Assembly: GCF_018275325.1 (NCBI RefSeq)
Contig: NZ_JAGVQR010000004.1
Span: 1-64,000, forward strand
Reading direction: 5' to 3'
DNA: 64,000 bases
DNA from: Nocardioides palaemonis
Lineage (GTDB): Bacteria; Actinomycetota; Actinomycetes; Propionibacteriales; Nocardioidaceae
A program made the translations under genes and the position numbers. Positions 18,584-27,590 of this stretch are shown here, piece by piece (position 1 is the first letter of the stretch; each line of letters opens with the position of its first letter). The notes below the pieces were generated by a model. The model searched no databases. It was not told where the DNA came from and saw only the letters and a list, made by a program, of their open reading frames with translations.

Positions 18584-18589
18584 ACCCTA
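18584..18589 (-). promoter_or_regulatory. -10 of leaderless promoter, small membrane protein
   Basis: TAGGGT ends 7 nt before the ATG at 18576. Confidence 0.55.
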
Positions 18590-18611
18590 GCGACCGCGCC
18601 GCGGCTCCTCG

Positions 18612-19058
18612 TCAGCGCTTGCGCCTCCGCGGCGCGGGCCGGACGACCAGCACGGGGCAGGGCGCGTAGTGCTGCACCCGCTGCGCGGTGCTGCCGACCA
18701 GCACGCTGTCGCTCAACCCACGGCCACCGGCGGCCACCACGACCAGCCCGGCGTCGTACTGCTTGGCCGCCTTGATGATCTCGTTGGCCGCCGAGCCGCT
18801 GCGGATCCGCTTGTGCACCTTCGGGCCCCATCCGTCGAAGACGGCGGCGATCGCGTCGACCGCGCCCTGGGCCGCGTCGCGGAACGAGCCGTCGAGCTTC
18901 TGCTCGGAGAGGTCGTCGGCGAACGCCACGGAGGCGAGCGGGCGGATCACCGCGACCACCGAGATGTCGGTGACCTTGGTGGGATCGGCGAAGGACTTGA
19001 GCTGCTTGGCGGCTGCGAGCGACTGCTTCGAGCCGTCGGTGGCGACGACGACGTGCAT
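18612..19058 (-). CDS. Universal stress protein
   Basis: A 148-residue single-domain UspA-like protein. VVATDGS at the N-terminus and the C-terminal GGRGLSDSVLVGSTAQRV followed by CPVLVVRP match the family; the G-2x-G-9x-G-S/T pattern suggests ATP binding. The start ATG is one base after the stop of the APC permease gene (TGA-C-ATG), so the two are translationally coupled. This suggests the stress protein modulates or responds to the transporter. Such permease-USP pairs are seen elsewhere; the link here is inferred from spacing. Confidence 0.88.
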   Translation of the reverse strand: MHVVVATDGSKQSLAAAKQLKSFADPTKVTDISVVAVIRPLASVAFADDLSEQKLDGSFRDAAQGAVDAIAAVFDGWGPKVHKRIRSGSAANEIIKAAKQYDAGLVVVAAGGRGLSDSVLVGSTAQRVQHYAPCPVLVVRPAPRRRKR

Positions 19059-19059
19059 G

Positions 19060-20491
19060 TCAGGCCCCCGTCCCGGCGTCGTCGAGATCCGGGGTGCGGG
19101 AGCCGGTGCCCGTGCTCCCGAAGAGCTTCTCGGCAACGAACAGCACGCCGCCGATGGCCAGCAGGCCGGCGCACCACAGCAGCGAGTGCGGGTCGTCGTA
19201 GACGGTGAAGCCCAGGATCGCCAGGTTGCCGACCAGCCCCACCACGAGCAGCGCGGTGTTGGCGCGGAAGATCTCGTCGTGCTCGTCCTGCCCGCGCAGC
19301 CGCAGGCACGACACGGATGACCAGGGCGTAGATCGCGAGGAGCAGCACGACCGTCACGGTCGCGAGGCGGCCGACCAGGTCGATCCCGCCACCGGCCTCG
19401 GTCACCAGGGTGCCGATGACGAGCAGCAGCCCGACGACCGCGCCGCTGAAGATGAGGCCGACCCAGGGGCTGCGCCGCACCGGGTGGATCTTGGCGAAGA
19501 TGCCGGGGACGACGTCCTCGCGGGCCATGCCGTAGAGGATGCGCGGCTGCGTGACGATCGTGACCAGGGTCGTGTTGGTGATGGCCACCAGCGCGATGAT
19601 CGAGAACAGCGTGGCCATCAGGTCGGTGGACAACGGCAGGATGCCCGCCTTGACCACCTCGAGGAGCGCGGCGTCGGAGCTGGCCAGCGTGTCGGTCGGC
19701 ACGGTCAGCGCCGCGGCCATCGAGACCAGGACGTAGACCAGGCCGGCCACGAGCATGCCGCCGACGAGCGAGCGCGGGAACGCCTTGTAGGGCTCGATGG
19801 TCTCCTCGGCGACGTTGACGGTGTTCTCGAAGCCGGTCATGGCGAAGAAGGAGAACGAGATGCCGGCGAGCACGGCCAGCGCGGGGCTGCTGTAGTCGCC
19901 GCCGGTGTCGATGTGGGTCAGCACGCCGAAGTCGGCGTTGCCCTGTGCGACGTAGACGATGCCGATGACCATCACGATGACCAGGCCGGCGGCCTCGACG
20001 AAGGTCATCAGCATGTTGATGACGACCGACTCGGTGATGCCGATGTAGTTGACCACCACCAGGATCGCGACGAAGACGAGCGAGACCAGCAGGGCCGGCG
20101 GTCCGGCCCAGAGCTCGGCGAAGTAGGACGCGAAGCCGGTCGCGAGGGAGCCCGAGGCCGCCATGCTGGCGGCGAGGAAGGAGACCGTGATGAGGAAGGT
20201 CAGCGCCCGGTTGCCGAACGCCTTGTTGACGTAGAGCGACGCGCCCGCTGCGCGGGGGTACTTGGTGACCAGCTCGGCGTAGGCCGCACCGGTGATCGCG
20301 GCGACGGTGACGCCGAGCGCGAAGGCGATCCAGAACGCCCCGCCGACGGCCGCGGCGACCAGGCCGATGAGCACGTAGATGCCCGATCCGAGCACGTCGC
20401 CGAGGGTGTAGAAGAAGAGCAGGCGGCCGGTGATGGACCGCTTGAGCTCGCTGTCGTCGTCCAGGTCGGGCGTGGTCGCCGTGTCTGCCAT
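19060..20491 (-). pseudogene. APC family permease with a single-base frameshift
   Basis: About 391 codons from the ATG at 20491 encode a canonical amino acid/polyamine permease: LFFYTLGDVLGSGIYVLIG, AAYAELVTKYPRAAGAS, and FFAMTGFENTVNVAEE. The frame then shifts at 19315-19316, where one extra base (a GG on the plus strand) breaks LLAIYALVI away from its natural continuation VSCLRLRGQDE, which is found in the next frame and runs to the stop at 19060. With one base removed the protein would be about 476 residues with a normal C-terminus. This is either a real mutation, a sequencing error or frameshifting. The stress protein gene follows at once. Confidence 0.8.
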
Positions 20492-20497
20492 CCGACG

Positions 20498-20526
20498 ACC
20501 GAATCGCGTCGGGCGGTGGTTGTCAA
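20498..20526 (-). promoter_or_regulatory. Leaderless promoter of the APC permease gene
   Basis: A consensus -35, TTGACA (20526-20521), 17 bp, then TTCGGT (20503-20498), then 6 nt to the ATG at 20491. This is the best -35/-10 pair in the window. Confidence 0.7.
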
Positions 20527-20558
20527 ACGTCCTTCACCCGCGGGAATGGTCCGCCGGA

Positions 20559-21233
20559 TCAGAGCAGACGGCGGTCCGAGGCCCACTTCGTCAGCTCGTG
20601 GCGGCTGGAGAGCTGGAGCTTGCGCAGCACCGACGACATGTGGGTCTCGACGGTCTTCACCGAGATGAAGAGCTCCTTGGCGACCTCCTTGTAGGCGTAG
20701 CCGCGGGCGATCAGGCGCATCACCTCCCGCTCGCGCTCGGTCAGCCGGTCGAGGTCCTCGTCCACCGCCGCGACGTCGATGGAGCCGGCGAAGGCGTCGA
20801 GCACGAACCCTGCGAGGCGGGGCGAGAAGACCGCGTCGCCGCCCGAGACCCGGGTGATCGCGTCGACCAGCTCGGGACCGGTGATGGTCTTGGTGACGTA
20901 GCCCCGGGCGCCGCCACGGATGGTGCCGATGACGTCCTCGGCGGCGTCGGAGACCGACAGCGCGAGGTAGAGCGTCTCGGGCGAGGGCTGGCGCCGCATC
21001 ACCTCGACGCCTCCCCCGCCGGGCAGGTGCACGTCGAGCAGCACGACCTGCGGGCGCAGCCGGTGGACCACCTCGACAGCGGCGTCGGCGTCGGCGGCCT
21101 CGCCGACCACCTCGACCACCCCGGCCCCGCTCGCGGCCAGCTCGGCGCGCACCCCGGCGCGGAACATCGCGTGGTCGTCGACCAGGACGACGCGCACGGG
21201 TCCTGCGGGGGCGGACGGGACGGTCTCGGTCAT
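20559..21233 (-). CDS. NarL/LuxR-type response regulator
   Basis: A 224-residue two-component regulator. The receiver domain has acidic residues D19-D20, the phosphorylated Asp67 in VVLLDVHLPG, Ser93 in place of the switch Thr/Ser, and Lys115 in GYVTKTI. A LuxR helix-turn-helix (about 160-220) follows: LTEREREVMRLIARG, then KEVAKELFISVKTVETH. The ATG at 21233 overlaps the stop of the histidine kinase gene as ATGA. It is probably activated by that PspC-containing kinase and may control the divergent PspC protein gene. Confidence 0.93.
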   Translation of the reverse strand: MTETVPSAPAGPVRVVLVDDHAMFRAGVRAELAASGAGVVEVVGEAADADAAVEVVHRLRPQVVLLDVHLPGGGGVEVMRRQPSPETLYLALSVSDAAEDVIGTIRGGARGYVTKTITGPELVDAITRVSGGDAVFSPRLAGFVLDAFAGSIDVAAVDEDLDRLTEREREVMRLIARGYAYKEVAKELFISVKTVETHMSSVLRKLQLSSRHELTKWASDRRLL

Positions 21234-22531
21234 CGGTGCTCCTGGTCGGTGGGGTGGGACGTGCGGGGCATGTGCAGGCGGACCTCGGTGCCCTCGCCGG
21301 GCGCCGAGCGTACGTCCGCCCGACCGCCGTGGCGCACCATCCGGTCGACGATGCTGCTGCGCACGCCCTGCCGGTCGGCGGCGACCTCGTCGAGGTCGAA
21401 GCCCGCGCCGCGGTCGCGGACGAAGACGTCGACCGCGGCGTCGCTGGTCTCGGCGAAGACGTCCGCGCGCTGGGTGCCGGCGTGCTTGGCGACGTTGACG
21501 ACCGCCTCGCGGGTGGCCAGCACGATCGGGCGCAGCGCCTCGTCGAGGTCGCAGTCGCCGACGGTCACGACGTCGACCACGACGGGGTGCTGGGACTCCA
21601 CGTCGGCGGCCATCTCCTTGAGCGCGCCGGCGAGCGTGGTGGCGTCGGCGGTGTCGGCCTCGAAGAGCCACTGGCGCAGGTCGCGCTCCTGCGAGCGCGC
21701 GAGCCGGGCCACGGTCGTGGCGTCGTGCGAGTTCTTCTGGATCAGCGCGAGGGTCTGCAGCACCGAGTCGTGCAGGTGGGCGGCCATGTCGGCGCGCTCC
21801 TGGGTGCGGACCCGCTCGGCGCGCTCGGCGCCGAGGTCGTCGACGAGGCGGACCACCCACGGGCCGACGACCAGCGCGAGGCCGAGGAGGCCGAGCAGGC
21901 CCGCGACCAGCACCGGCACCGCGAAGCTCGCCTGGCCGGCGGCGACGGCGAAGACGAGGAGCGCGGTCAGCACCAGGCCGAGCCCGGCGGCGATGCGGGT
22001 GTACGCCGCCCAGCCGCCGTTGCCGAACACCGCGCGGAACGGGTCGATGCGCCCCGACGAGTCGACCCAGCGCTCGCGCTGCGCCTCGTCGGCCTGGCGC
22101 CACAGCAGCCCGATGCCGGCGACCCCGAGCACCACCGGCCAGAACAGCACGCCCTGGCCGAAGATCCCCTCGAAGCCCAGCACCACGCCGAAGAACAGCG
22201 CGCCGAGCGCGATCGCCGGGCCGGCGTCGCGCAGCCGCGAGCGACGGCCCGGGCGCTTGCCGGTGCGGGTGGCGCTCTCCAGGCCGGGCGTGCTCACCTC
22301 GAACGCCTGCCCGGACGGCAGGAAGATCCACAGGCCCGCGTAGAGCAGCAGCCCGAAGCCACCGAGGAACGCGGTGGCGACGAAGAACACGCGCACCCAC
22401 AGCACCGGCACCGCGAGGTGCGCGGCCAGGCCCGCCGCGACCCCGCCCGCGATCGGCGAGGTGGTGTCGCGGTGGGCGCGGCGCGGCTGCGCGGGGCGCG
22501 GCCCGGCAGCGCTCGTGGTCGTGTGGCTCAT
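21230..22531 (-). CDS. Sensor histidine kinase with N-terminal PspC domain
   Basis: A 433-residue membrane kinase. A PspC domain occupies residues 22-75 (SPIAGGVAAGLAAHLAV, then a hydrophobic hairpin ending LWIFLP). Further membrane segments lie at about 104-145 and 182-230. The HisKA_3-type dimerisation region has phospho-acceptor His254 in HLHDSVLQTL, followed by an HATPase_c domain with TREAVVNVAKHA (N box) and DRGAGFD (G1). The gene overlaps the regulator by ATGA. The PspC input domain suggests it senses membrane or envelope stress. Confidence 0.92.
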   Translation of the reverse strand: MSHTTTSAAGPRPAQPRRAHRDTTSPIAGGVAAGLAAHLAVPVLWVRVFFVATAFLGGFGLLLYAGLWIFLPSGQAFEVSTPGLESATRTGKRPGRRSRLRDAGPAIALGALFFGVVLGFEGIFGQGVLFWPVVLGVAGIGLLWRQADEAQRERWVDSSGRIDPFRAVFGNGGWAAYTRIAAGLGLVLTALLVFAVAAGQASFAVPVLVAGLLGLLGLALVVGPWVVRLVDDLGAERAERVRTQERADMAAHLHDSVLQTLALIQKNSHDATTVARLARSQERDLRQWLFEADTADATTLAGALKEMAADVESQHPVVVDVVTVGDCDLDEALRPIVLATREAVVNVAKHAGTQRADVFAETSDAAVDVFVRDRGAGFDLDEVAADRQGVRSSIVDRMVRHGGRADVRSAPGEGTEVRLHMPRTSHPTDQEHR

Positions 22532-22590
22532 CGTGGCTCCATCGTCGCAGGCGCGAGCAGCCCGGACCATGAGGACTGACCCCGAGGCGC

Positions 22591-22629
22591 CCCTGAGCCG
22601 GCCCCGGACCGGCGCGGGGCGGATCAGGG
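22591..22629. promoter_or_regulatory. Weak operator candidate between the two PspC genes
   Basis: CCCTGA (22591-22596) and TCAGGG (22624-22629) form an inverted repeat in the 144-bp divergent intergenic region. A related CTGACCCC lies just upstream. The centre spacing is long, so this is only a lead for the response regulator site. Confidence 0.25.
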
Positions 22630-22675
22630 CTGTCCCCGATGGTGGCGGGCGCCGGGGGCGACGAGAGTGGGTGCC

Positions 22676-23917
22676 ATGGACGAGACCACCGGCACCACCT
22701 CCACCGGGACCCAGCCGCCACCCGACTCCGGTCCCCGCGTCACCCGCGACGACGTCAAGGACCTCGGCCGGCTGCGCCGCAGCGTGACCGACCGGCACAT
22801 CGCCGGCGTCGCCGGCGGCCTGGCCCGGCACCTCGACATCGACCCGATCATCGTGCGGGTCGTGCTGGTGGTCGGTGTCTTCTTCGGCGGCGCCGGCCTG
22901 CTGGCCTACGTCGGCGCGTGGATCCTCGTGCCCGAGGAGGGCACCGACGACGAGCCGCTGGGCCTCGACCGGCGCAACCGCTCGATCGCCCTGGCCGTCG
23001 TCGGCGTCGTCGCGCTGCTGTGCGCGGTCGGCGACTGGGCCGGCGCCTCCTGGTTCCCCTGGCCCCTCGCCGTCCTTGCCGCGCTGGTGGTGCTCTACCT
23101 CCACCGCAAGGAGCGCCGCGGGCCGACCTCGGGCTACGGCTACGAGGCGCCCGTTGCGACCGGTCCGGCGACCGGCCCCACTGTCGAGCACGACCCGGCC
23201 GAGGCGCCGCCCGGCGCGACCTACGACACCCCGGCCGTCGGCTGGGCGCCCGACGACTGGGGACCACGACGGCGCGAGCAGGCAGCGGCGTACGTCCGCA
23301 CCCGGCCGCGCAACCCGCGCCGGCGCGGCCCGATCCTGTTCCTCTTCACCCTTGCGCTGATCGCGCTCGGCGAGGGCGTGCTCGGCGTGGTCGACCTGGC
23401 CGGCGTGGCCGTCACCCCCAGCGCGTACCCGGTGCTGGCGCTCGGCGTCACGGCCGCGATGCTGCTCCTCGGCTCCGTCTGGGGCCGCGCCGGCGGCCTG
23501 ATCGCGCTCGGCCTCGTCACGGCGCTCGTGAGCGCGGTGGTCACGCTCGCCAGCGCCTACCCGGAGGAGCGGGTCTCCCACGTCCCCACCAGCGCGAGCG
23601 AGGTGCGTGACTCGTACGACCTCGGCGGCGGCGAGCTGACCCTGGACCTGTCCGACGTGGCCGACGTCGAGGCCCTCGACGGCCGTGACGTCTCCATCGA
23701 CGGCGTCGGTGGCCGCGTCGAGGTGGTCGTCCCGGACGACGTCGACGTCACGGTGCGCACGCAGGCCGCCGGAGGCGACAGCCGGGTCTTCGGCGAGCGG
23801 CGCGACGGGCTCGACGTCAACCTCGACGGCTTCCGCGACGGCGGCCCGGGCGCACCCGAGATGTCCATCACGATCGACTTGTTCGTGGGCGAGATCGTCG
23901 TCCGCGAGGCAGCCTGA
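22676..23917 (+). CDS. PspC domain membrane protein
   Basis: A 413-residue protein. A PspC domain (about 38-88) contains LRRSVTDRHIAGVAGGLARHL and a membrane hairpin ending GAWILVPEE. Two more membrane segments follow (about 103-140), a polar cytoplasmic loop, and three segments near 220-300. The C-terminal 100 residues form a beta-rich domain with valine/aspartate repeats such as VEVVVPDDVDVTVRTQAAGG, like the LiaF/DUF1707-associated type. The ATG at 22676 is used because GAGAGT lies 7 nt upstream. It is divergent from the PspC kinase and probably works in the same envelope-stress response. Confidence 0.85.
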   Translation: MDETTGTTSTGTQPPPDSGPRVTRDDVKDLGRLRRSVTDRHIAGVAGGLARHLDIDPIIVRVVLVVGVFFGGAGLLAYVGAWILVPEEGTDDEPLGLDRRNRSIALAVVGVVALLCAVGDWAGASWFPWPLAVLAALVVLYLHRKERRGPTSGYGYEAPVATGPATGPTVEHDPAEAPPGATYDTPAVGWAPDDWGPRRREQAAAYVRTRPRNPRRRGPILFLFTLALIALGEGVLGVVDLAGVAVTPSAYPVLALGVTAAMLLLGSVWGRAGGLIALGLVTALVSAVVTLASAYPEERVSHVPTSASEVRDSYDLGGGELTLDLSDVADVEALDGRDVSIDGVGGRVEVVVPDDVDVTVRTQAAGGDSRVFGERRDGLDVNLDGFRDGGPGAPEMSITIDLFVGEIVVREAA

Positions 23918-23928
23918 GGAGCACGACG

Positions 23929-24213
23929 ATGAGCGAGCACGACACCTACGACACCGATGTCTACGGCTACGACGAGCCGATGGTCGGTCCCCTCGACGCA
24001 CCGGACGAGCCCACCGGCTTCCACCCGGTCAACGTCGGCCAGCTCGTGATGGGGATCGCCTTCGCCGGCCTGGTCACGGTCTGGGCGCTCTTCCAGGCCG
24101 ACGTGGTCCAGGGCCACGACCTGCGCTGGCTGATGCCGATCCCGTGGATCGCGGCCGGTGCTGCCGGCCTCGCCGCGACGGTGTGGCCATCGCGGACGCG
24201 CTCACCCCACTGA
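23929..24213 (+). CDS. Small two-helix membrane protein
   Basis: A 94-residue protein with an acidic, Tyr/Asp-rich N-terminal tail and two membrane segments (about 38-57 and 67-88). It starts 11 nt after the PspC gene with GAGGAGCACG in front, so it is in the same operon. Its last 12 bases overlap the end of the convergent aminotransferase gene. The function is unknown; the context suggests an accessory membrane component of the PspC module. Confidence 0.8.
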   Translation: MSEHDTYDTDVYGYDEPMVGPLDAPDEPTGFHPVNVGQLVMGIAFAGLVTVWALFQADVVQGHDLRWLMPIPWIAAGAAGLAATVWPSRTRSPH

Positions 24214-25893
24214 GCCGGCGGGGAGCGCGAACCACCGCAGCGCGTCGAAGTCCTCGCCGAGGTGGGCGGGATCCGACCAGTCCGGCGGGACGGCGGCCGC
24301 CATGATCGCGCGGCCCTCGTCGAGGTGCTCACGGAGCACCTCGACGGGGGCCGTCGTCGCGTGCCTCGGGTAGGTCATCGACCCGTCCGCCGCGTAGGAG
24401 ACGTCGGCGAGGCGCAGCGGCGGCTCGACCGGCCCGGTGCGGTGGTGCCAGAGACCGGTCAGCGGGTCGAAGCGGTAGTCGCCCAGCAGCCGCCAGCCGT
24501 CGCGGGCGACGAGCCGGACCGCCTCGACGACGTAGGAGAAGACCTCCTCGTCGACGAAGTAGTTGAAGTTGACCCGCACCCAGCCGGGCTTGATGCCCTC
24601 GCAGCCGGTGGCGATCTGCGCCTCGAAGGCATGGCTGCGGTCGAGGTCGATGTCGAGCAGCCGGTGGCCGTAGGGGCCGGCGCACGAGCAGCCGCCGCGG
24701 GTCTGGATGCCGAAGAGGTCGTTGAGCAGGGCCACCACGAAGTTGTGGTGGAGGTAGGCCCCGTCGGGCGCCTTCACCACGAACGAGACGATCGACAGCC
24801 GCTGGGAGTCGAGGTTGCCGAGGATCTGCAGGGTCGGCTCGGCCCGCCACGCCTCCACCGCCCGGCGCAGCAGCTGCTCCTCGTGGGCCTGGATCGTCTC
24901 GACCCCGACGGCCTGCTTGAGCTGGAAGACCAGGCCGGCGCGGATGGACTCCACGATCGCCGGGGTGCCGCCCTCCTCCCGGTGGGCGGGGTCGTCGAGG
25001 TAGCGGTGCTCGGTGGGGTTGACGTACATGACGGTCCCGCCGCCGGGCACCACCGGCACCCGGTTGGTCATCAGCTCGCGCCGCACCACGAGCACGCCGG
25101 GCGTCCCGGGGCCGCCGATGAACTTGTGCGGGCTGATGAAGATCGCGTCCTTGTGCGACGTGCCGGGCCCGTTCATCTCGATGTCGACGTAGGGCGCGCA
25201 CGCCGCGAAGTCCCAGAAGCTCAGCGCCCCGTGCTCGTGGAGCAGGTCGGCGACGCCGGCGGTGTCGGTGACGATGCCGGTGACGTTGGAGGCGGCGGAG
25301 AACGAGCCGATCTTCAGCGGCCGGTCGGCGTGCAGCTCGAGCTGCTCGCGCAGGTGGTCGAGGGAGACGTGGCCGTCGGCGTCCTCGCGGATCGTCACGA
25401 CGTCGGCGATCGTCTCGCGCCAGCTGACCTCGTTGGAGTGGTGCTCGAACGGCCCGATGAAGACGACGGGGCGCTGGTCGGCGGGGATCGCGTCGCTCAG
25501 GTGGTAGCGGTCGTCGAGCCCGGCCGGCACCCGCAGGCCGAGGATGCCGATCAGCTTGTCGATCGCGGCGGTGCTGCCCGAGCCGCAGAACACCACGACG
25601 GTGTCGTCGTCGCCGCCGACCGCGTCGCGGATGATCCGGCGCGCGTCCTCGCGCAGGCGCGTGGTCTGCAGGCCGGTGCCGCTGGCCTCGGTGTGGGTGT
25701 TGGCGTAGGCCGGGAGCACCTGGTCGCGGATGAAGTCCTCGATGAAGGTGAGGCTGCGACCCGACGCGGTGTAGTCGGCGTAGGTCACCCGGCGCGGGCC
25801 GTAGGGGCCCTCCATCACCTGGTCGTCGCCGATCACGGACGCGCGGATGCGCTGCAGGAGGGCCTTCGACGAATCAGTGCAGACGTGCGTCAC
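24202..25893 (-). CDS. Class V aminotransferase (cysteine desulfurase-like)
   Basis: A 563-residue PLP enzyme, longer than typical IscS/SufS. Lys257 in FISPHKFIGGPGTPG is the likely Schiff-base lysine; Asp228 (FWDFAA) and His152 (FEHHSNEVSW) match cofactor-binding residues. A Cys-containing TRGGCSCAGPYG lies near residue 400 where desulfurases have their active Cys. About 100 extra C-terminal residues are not accounted for. It may be a desulfurase or selenocysteine lyase homologue; the substrate is uncertain. The GTG at 25893 has TACGCT 6 nt upstream. Confidence 0.82.
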   Translation of the reverse strand: MTHVCTDSSKALLQRIRASVIGDDQVMEGPYGPRRVTYADYTASGRSLTFIEDFIRDQVLPAYANTHTEASGTGLQTTRLREDARRIIRDAVGGDDDTVVVFCGSGSTAAIDKLIGILGLRVPAGLDDRYHLSDAIPADQRPVVFIGPFEHHSNEVSWRETIADVVTIREDADGHVSLDHLREQLELHADRPLKIGSFSAASNVTGIVTDTAGVADLLHEHGALSFWDFAACAPYVDIEMNGPGTSHKDAIFISPHKFIGGPGTPGVLVVRRELMTNRVPVVPGGGTVMYVNPTEHRYLDDPAHREEGGTPAIVESIRAGLVFQLKQAVGVETIQAHEEQLLRRAVEAWRAEPTLQILGNLDSQRLSIVSFVVKAPDGAYLHHNFVVALLNDLFGIQTRGGCSCAGPYGHRLLDIDLDRSHAFEAQIATGCEGIKPGWVRVNFNYFVDEEVFSYVVEAVRLVARDGWRLLGDYRFDPLTGLWHHRTGPVEPPLRLADVSYAADGSMTYPRHATTAPVEVLREHLDEGRAIMAAAVPPDWSDPAHLGEDFDALRWFALPAGSVG

Positions 25894-25899
25894 GAGGCG

Positions 25900-25905
25900 A
25901 GCGTA
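25900..25905 (-). promoter_or_regulatory. -10 of leaderless promoter, class V aminotransferase
   Basis: TACGCT ends 6 nt before the GTG at 25893. Confidence 0.55.
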
Positions 25906-25927
25906 CGCCGGTGGCAGGGCGTACCTG

Positions 25928-26941
25928 TCATCCCGCAGGCTCGGCCTGGCTGACCTCGCGGCGCGCCCGGAGCGCCTGCTCGGGGTGGTCGGTGATGATC
26001 CCGTCGACGCCGGCGTCGAGCATCGCCCGCACGGCTGCAGTTAGGTCGCCGAGCCCGTCGGGGGCGTCGCCGTGGCGCAGGTGGCGGGGCAGGAACCGGT
26101 TCTCCCCGCGCAGGGTCCACACGTGGACGGTGAGGCCACGCCGGTGGGCGTCGCGGACGAGCGAGGAGGGTGGGCCGGTGGCGTCCGTCGCGTCGCGCGG
26201 CAGCACCATCGAGGTGTGCGGGCCGATGCCGTCGGCGTAGTCGTCGATCCGGTCGAGGGCCTCGGGAGTCACGTCGTCACCGGGCTCGAGCAGCTGGATG
26301 ATCGGCAGGCGGGTGCGCCCGGCGAGGCGGCGCAGGATCCCCGCCTCGAAGGACATCAGCGTGACCCGCGCCCACGGGTGGTCGAGGCCGTGGCGGGCGA
26401 GCTCGCGCAGCAGCGGCTCGTCGAGCGGCAGGCCCGCCCGGTCGTGGTGGTCGGCGTGCTTGAGCTCGAGCAGCACGCCGACTCCCCGGCCACGGCGTAC
26501 CGACTCGGCGGCCACCATGGCGAGCACCTCGGTCAGCGTCGACACCCCCTCGGCACCGTCGTACGCCGTGTTGGCCGGGCGGGTGCGCGGCATCCGCTCG
26601 CGCGTCGCGAGGGTCTTCAGCTCCGCGAGCGTCAGGTCCTGGGCGAACCACCCCCGCTGCGCGACCCCGTCGACGGTGCGGGTGCGGCGCAGGTGGGCGA
26701 GGTCGGCACGCGACGCCACGTCGGTCGTCGTGCTGAGCTCGAGGTCGTGCCGGGCGACGAGCACCCCGTCCCGGGTCGAGACGAGGTCGAGCTCGATGTC
26801 GTCGACGCCCATCCGGATCGCGGTCCGGTAGGCGTCGAGGGTGTGCTCGGGACGGTGCCCGCTGGCGCCGCGGTGCGCGACCACGGCCGGCGTGAGGACC
26901 AACGACGGGGCCATCTGGAGCCGCTCGCGGGTCACCGTCAT
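25928..26941 (-). CDS. Glycerophosphodiester phosphodiesterase
   Basis: A 337-residue GDPD that hydrolyses glycerophosphodiesters to sn-glycerol-3-phosphate and an alcohol. The TIM-barrel active site is complete: His23-Arg24 (AHRGASG), Glu32, Glu50 and Asp52 (IELDLVSTRDG), His65 (ARHD). LLELKHADHH and VDGIITDHPEQA close the barrel. No signal peptide is obvious. The ATG at 26941 is preferred; CAGGCT lies 6 nt upstream. A second GDPD, only distantly similar, lies at 44891. Confidence 0.92.
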   Translation of the reverse strand: MTVTRERLQMAPSLVLTPAVVAHRGASGHRPEHTLDAYRTAIRMGVDDIELDLVSTRDGVLVARHDLELSTTTDVASRADLAHLRRTRTVDGVAQRGWFAQDLTLAELKTLATRERMPRTRPANTAYDGAEGVSTLTEVLAMVAAESVRRGRGVGVLLELKHADHHDRAGLPLDEPLLRELARHGLDHPWARVTLMSFEAGILRRLAGRTRLPIIQLLEPGDDVTPEALDRIDDYADGIGPHTSMVLPRDATDATGPPSSLVRDAHRRGLTVHVWTLRGENRFLPRHLRHGDAPDGLGDLTAAVRAMLDAGVDGIITDHPEQALRARREVSQAEPAG

Positions 26942-26995
26942 GGCAGCAGCCTGACCGGCGAGCGGGACCGGGCGGTGACGTCCGGGTGAATGCCG

Positions 26996-27001
26996 GATGA
27001 T
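26996..27001 (+). promoter_or_regulatory. Possible -10 of leaderless promoter, YbaK-like gene
   Basis: GATGAT ends 6 nt before the GTG at 27008, which decides that start over the earlier in-frame ATG at 26990. Confidence 0.4.
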
Positions 27002-27007
27002 GACCGC

Positions 27008-27550
27008 GTGACGCTCCCGAGCCTGCCCACCCTGCAGTCCCTGCCCGCCGTCGAGCGCCCCGAGCTGGTCGCCCCGCCGGTGGCGGCGGCGCTCGCGGGC
27101 TGGTCGGGCGCGGGCGAGGTCGCGGTCGTGGCGATCGACCCCGACCTGGCGGACACGGCGGCGATGAGCGAGGCGTACGACGTCCCGATGACGGCGGGTG
27201 GCAACTGCGTCGTCGTCTCCGGCTCCCGGGGCGGCGAGGAGCGGGTCGCGGCCTGCGTGGTCCGCGCCGACACCCGCGCCGACGTCAACACGCTGGTCCG
27301 CAAGCTCCTCGACGTGCGCAAGTGCTCCTTCCTGCCGATGGACCGCGCGGTGGCCGAGTCGGGGATGGAGCACGGCGGCATCACCCCGCTCGGACTGCCC
27401 ACGGGCTGGCGGGTGCTGGTCCACGACGCGCTGCTCGACGAGCCGCTCGTGGTGCTCGGCAGCGGGGTGCGCCGCTCCAAGCTGCTGGTGCCCGGCCGCC
27501 TGCTCGCCGACCTGCCGGGCGCCGAGGTGGTGGCGGGGCTCGGGCGCTGA
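27008..27550 (+). CDS. YbaK/EbsC family aminoacyl-tRNA deacylase
   Basis: A 180-residue single-domain protein of the YbaK/ProX superfamily, which hydrolyses misacylated tRNA in trans. VRKLLDVRKCSFLP near the middle, ESGMEHGGITPLGLP and VRRSKLLVPGR are the recognisable blocks; the first contains the conserved Lys region. The domain lacks the usual ICKT-type Lys motif in classic form, so substrate class cannot be stated. The GTG start is chosen on promoter spacing. Divergent from the GDPD gene. Confidence 0.8.
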   Translation: MTLPSLPTLQSLPAVERPELVAPPVAAALAGWSGAGEVAVVAIDPDLADTAAMSEAYDVPMTAGGNCVVVSGSRGGEERVAACVVRADTRADVNTLVRKLLDVRKCSFLPMDRAVAESGMEHGGITPLGLPTGWRVLVHDALLDEPLVVLGSGVRRSKLLVPGRLLADLPGAEVVAGLGR

Positions 27551-27590
27551 GGCCGGGCATCAGACCGGGCGACCGGGGGTACGGGGCGCG

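Noticed and set aside
24202..24213. Misannotation of the convergent overlap between the small membrane protein and the aminotransferase
   Set aside because: Both ends are well supported by stop codons; a 12-nt tail-to-tail overlap is acceptable in this compact genome, as is the 29-nt one at 39631-39659.
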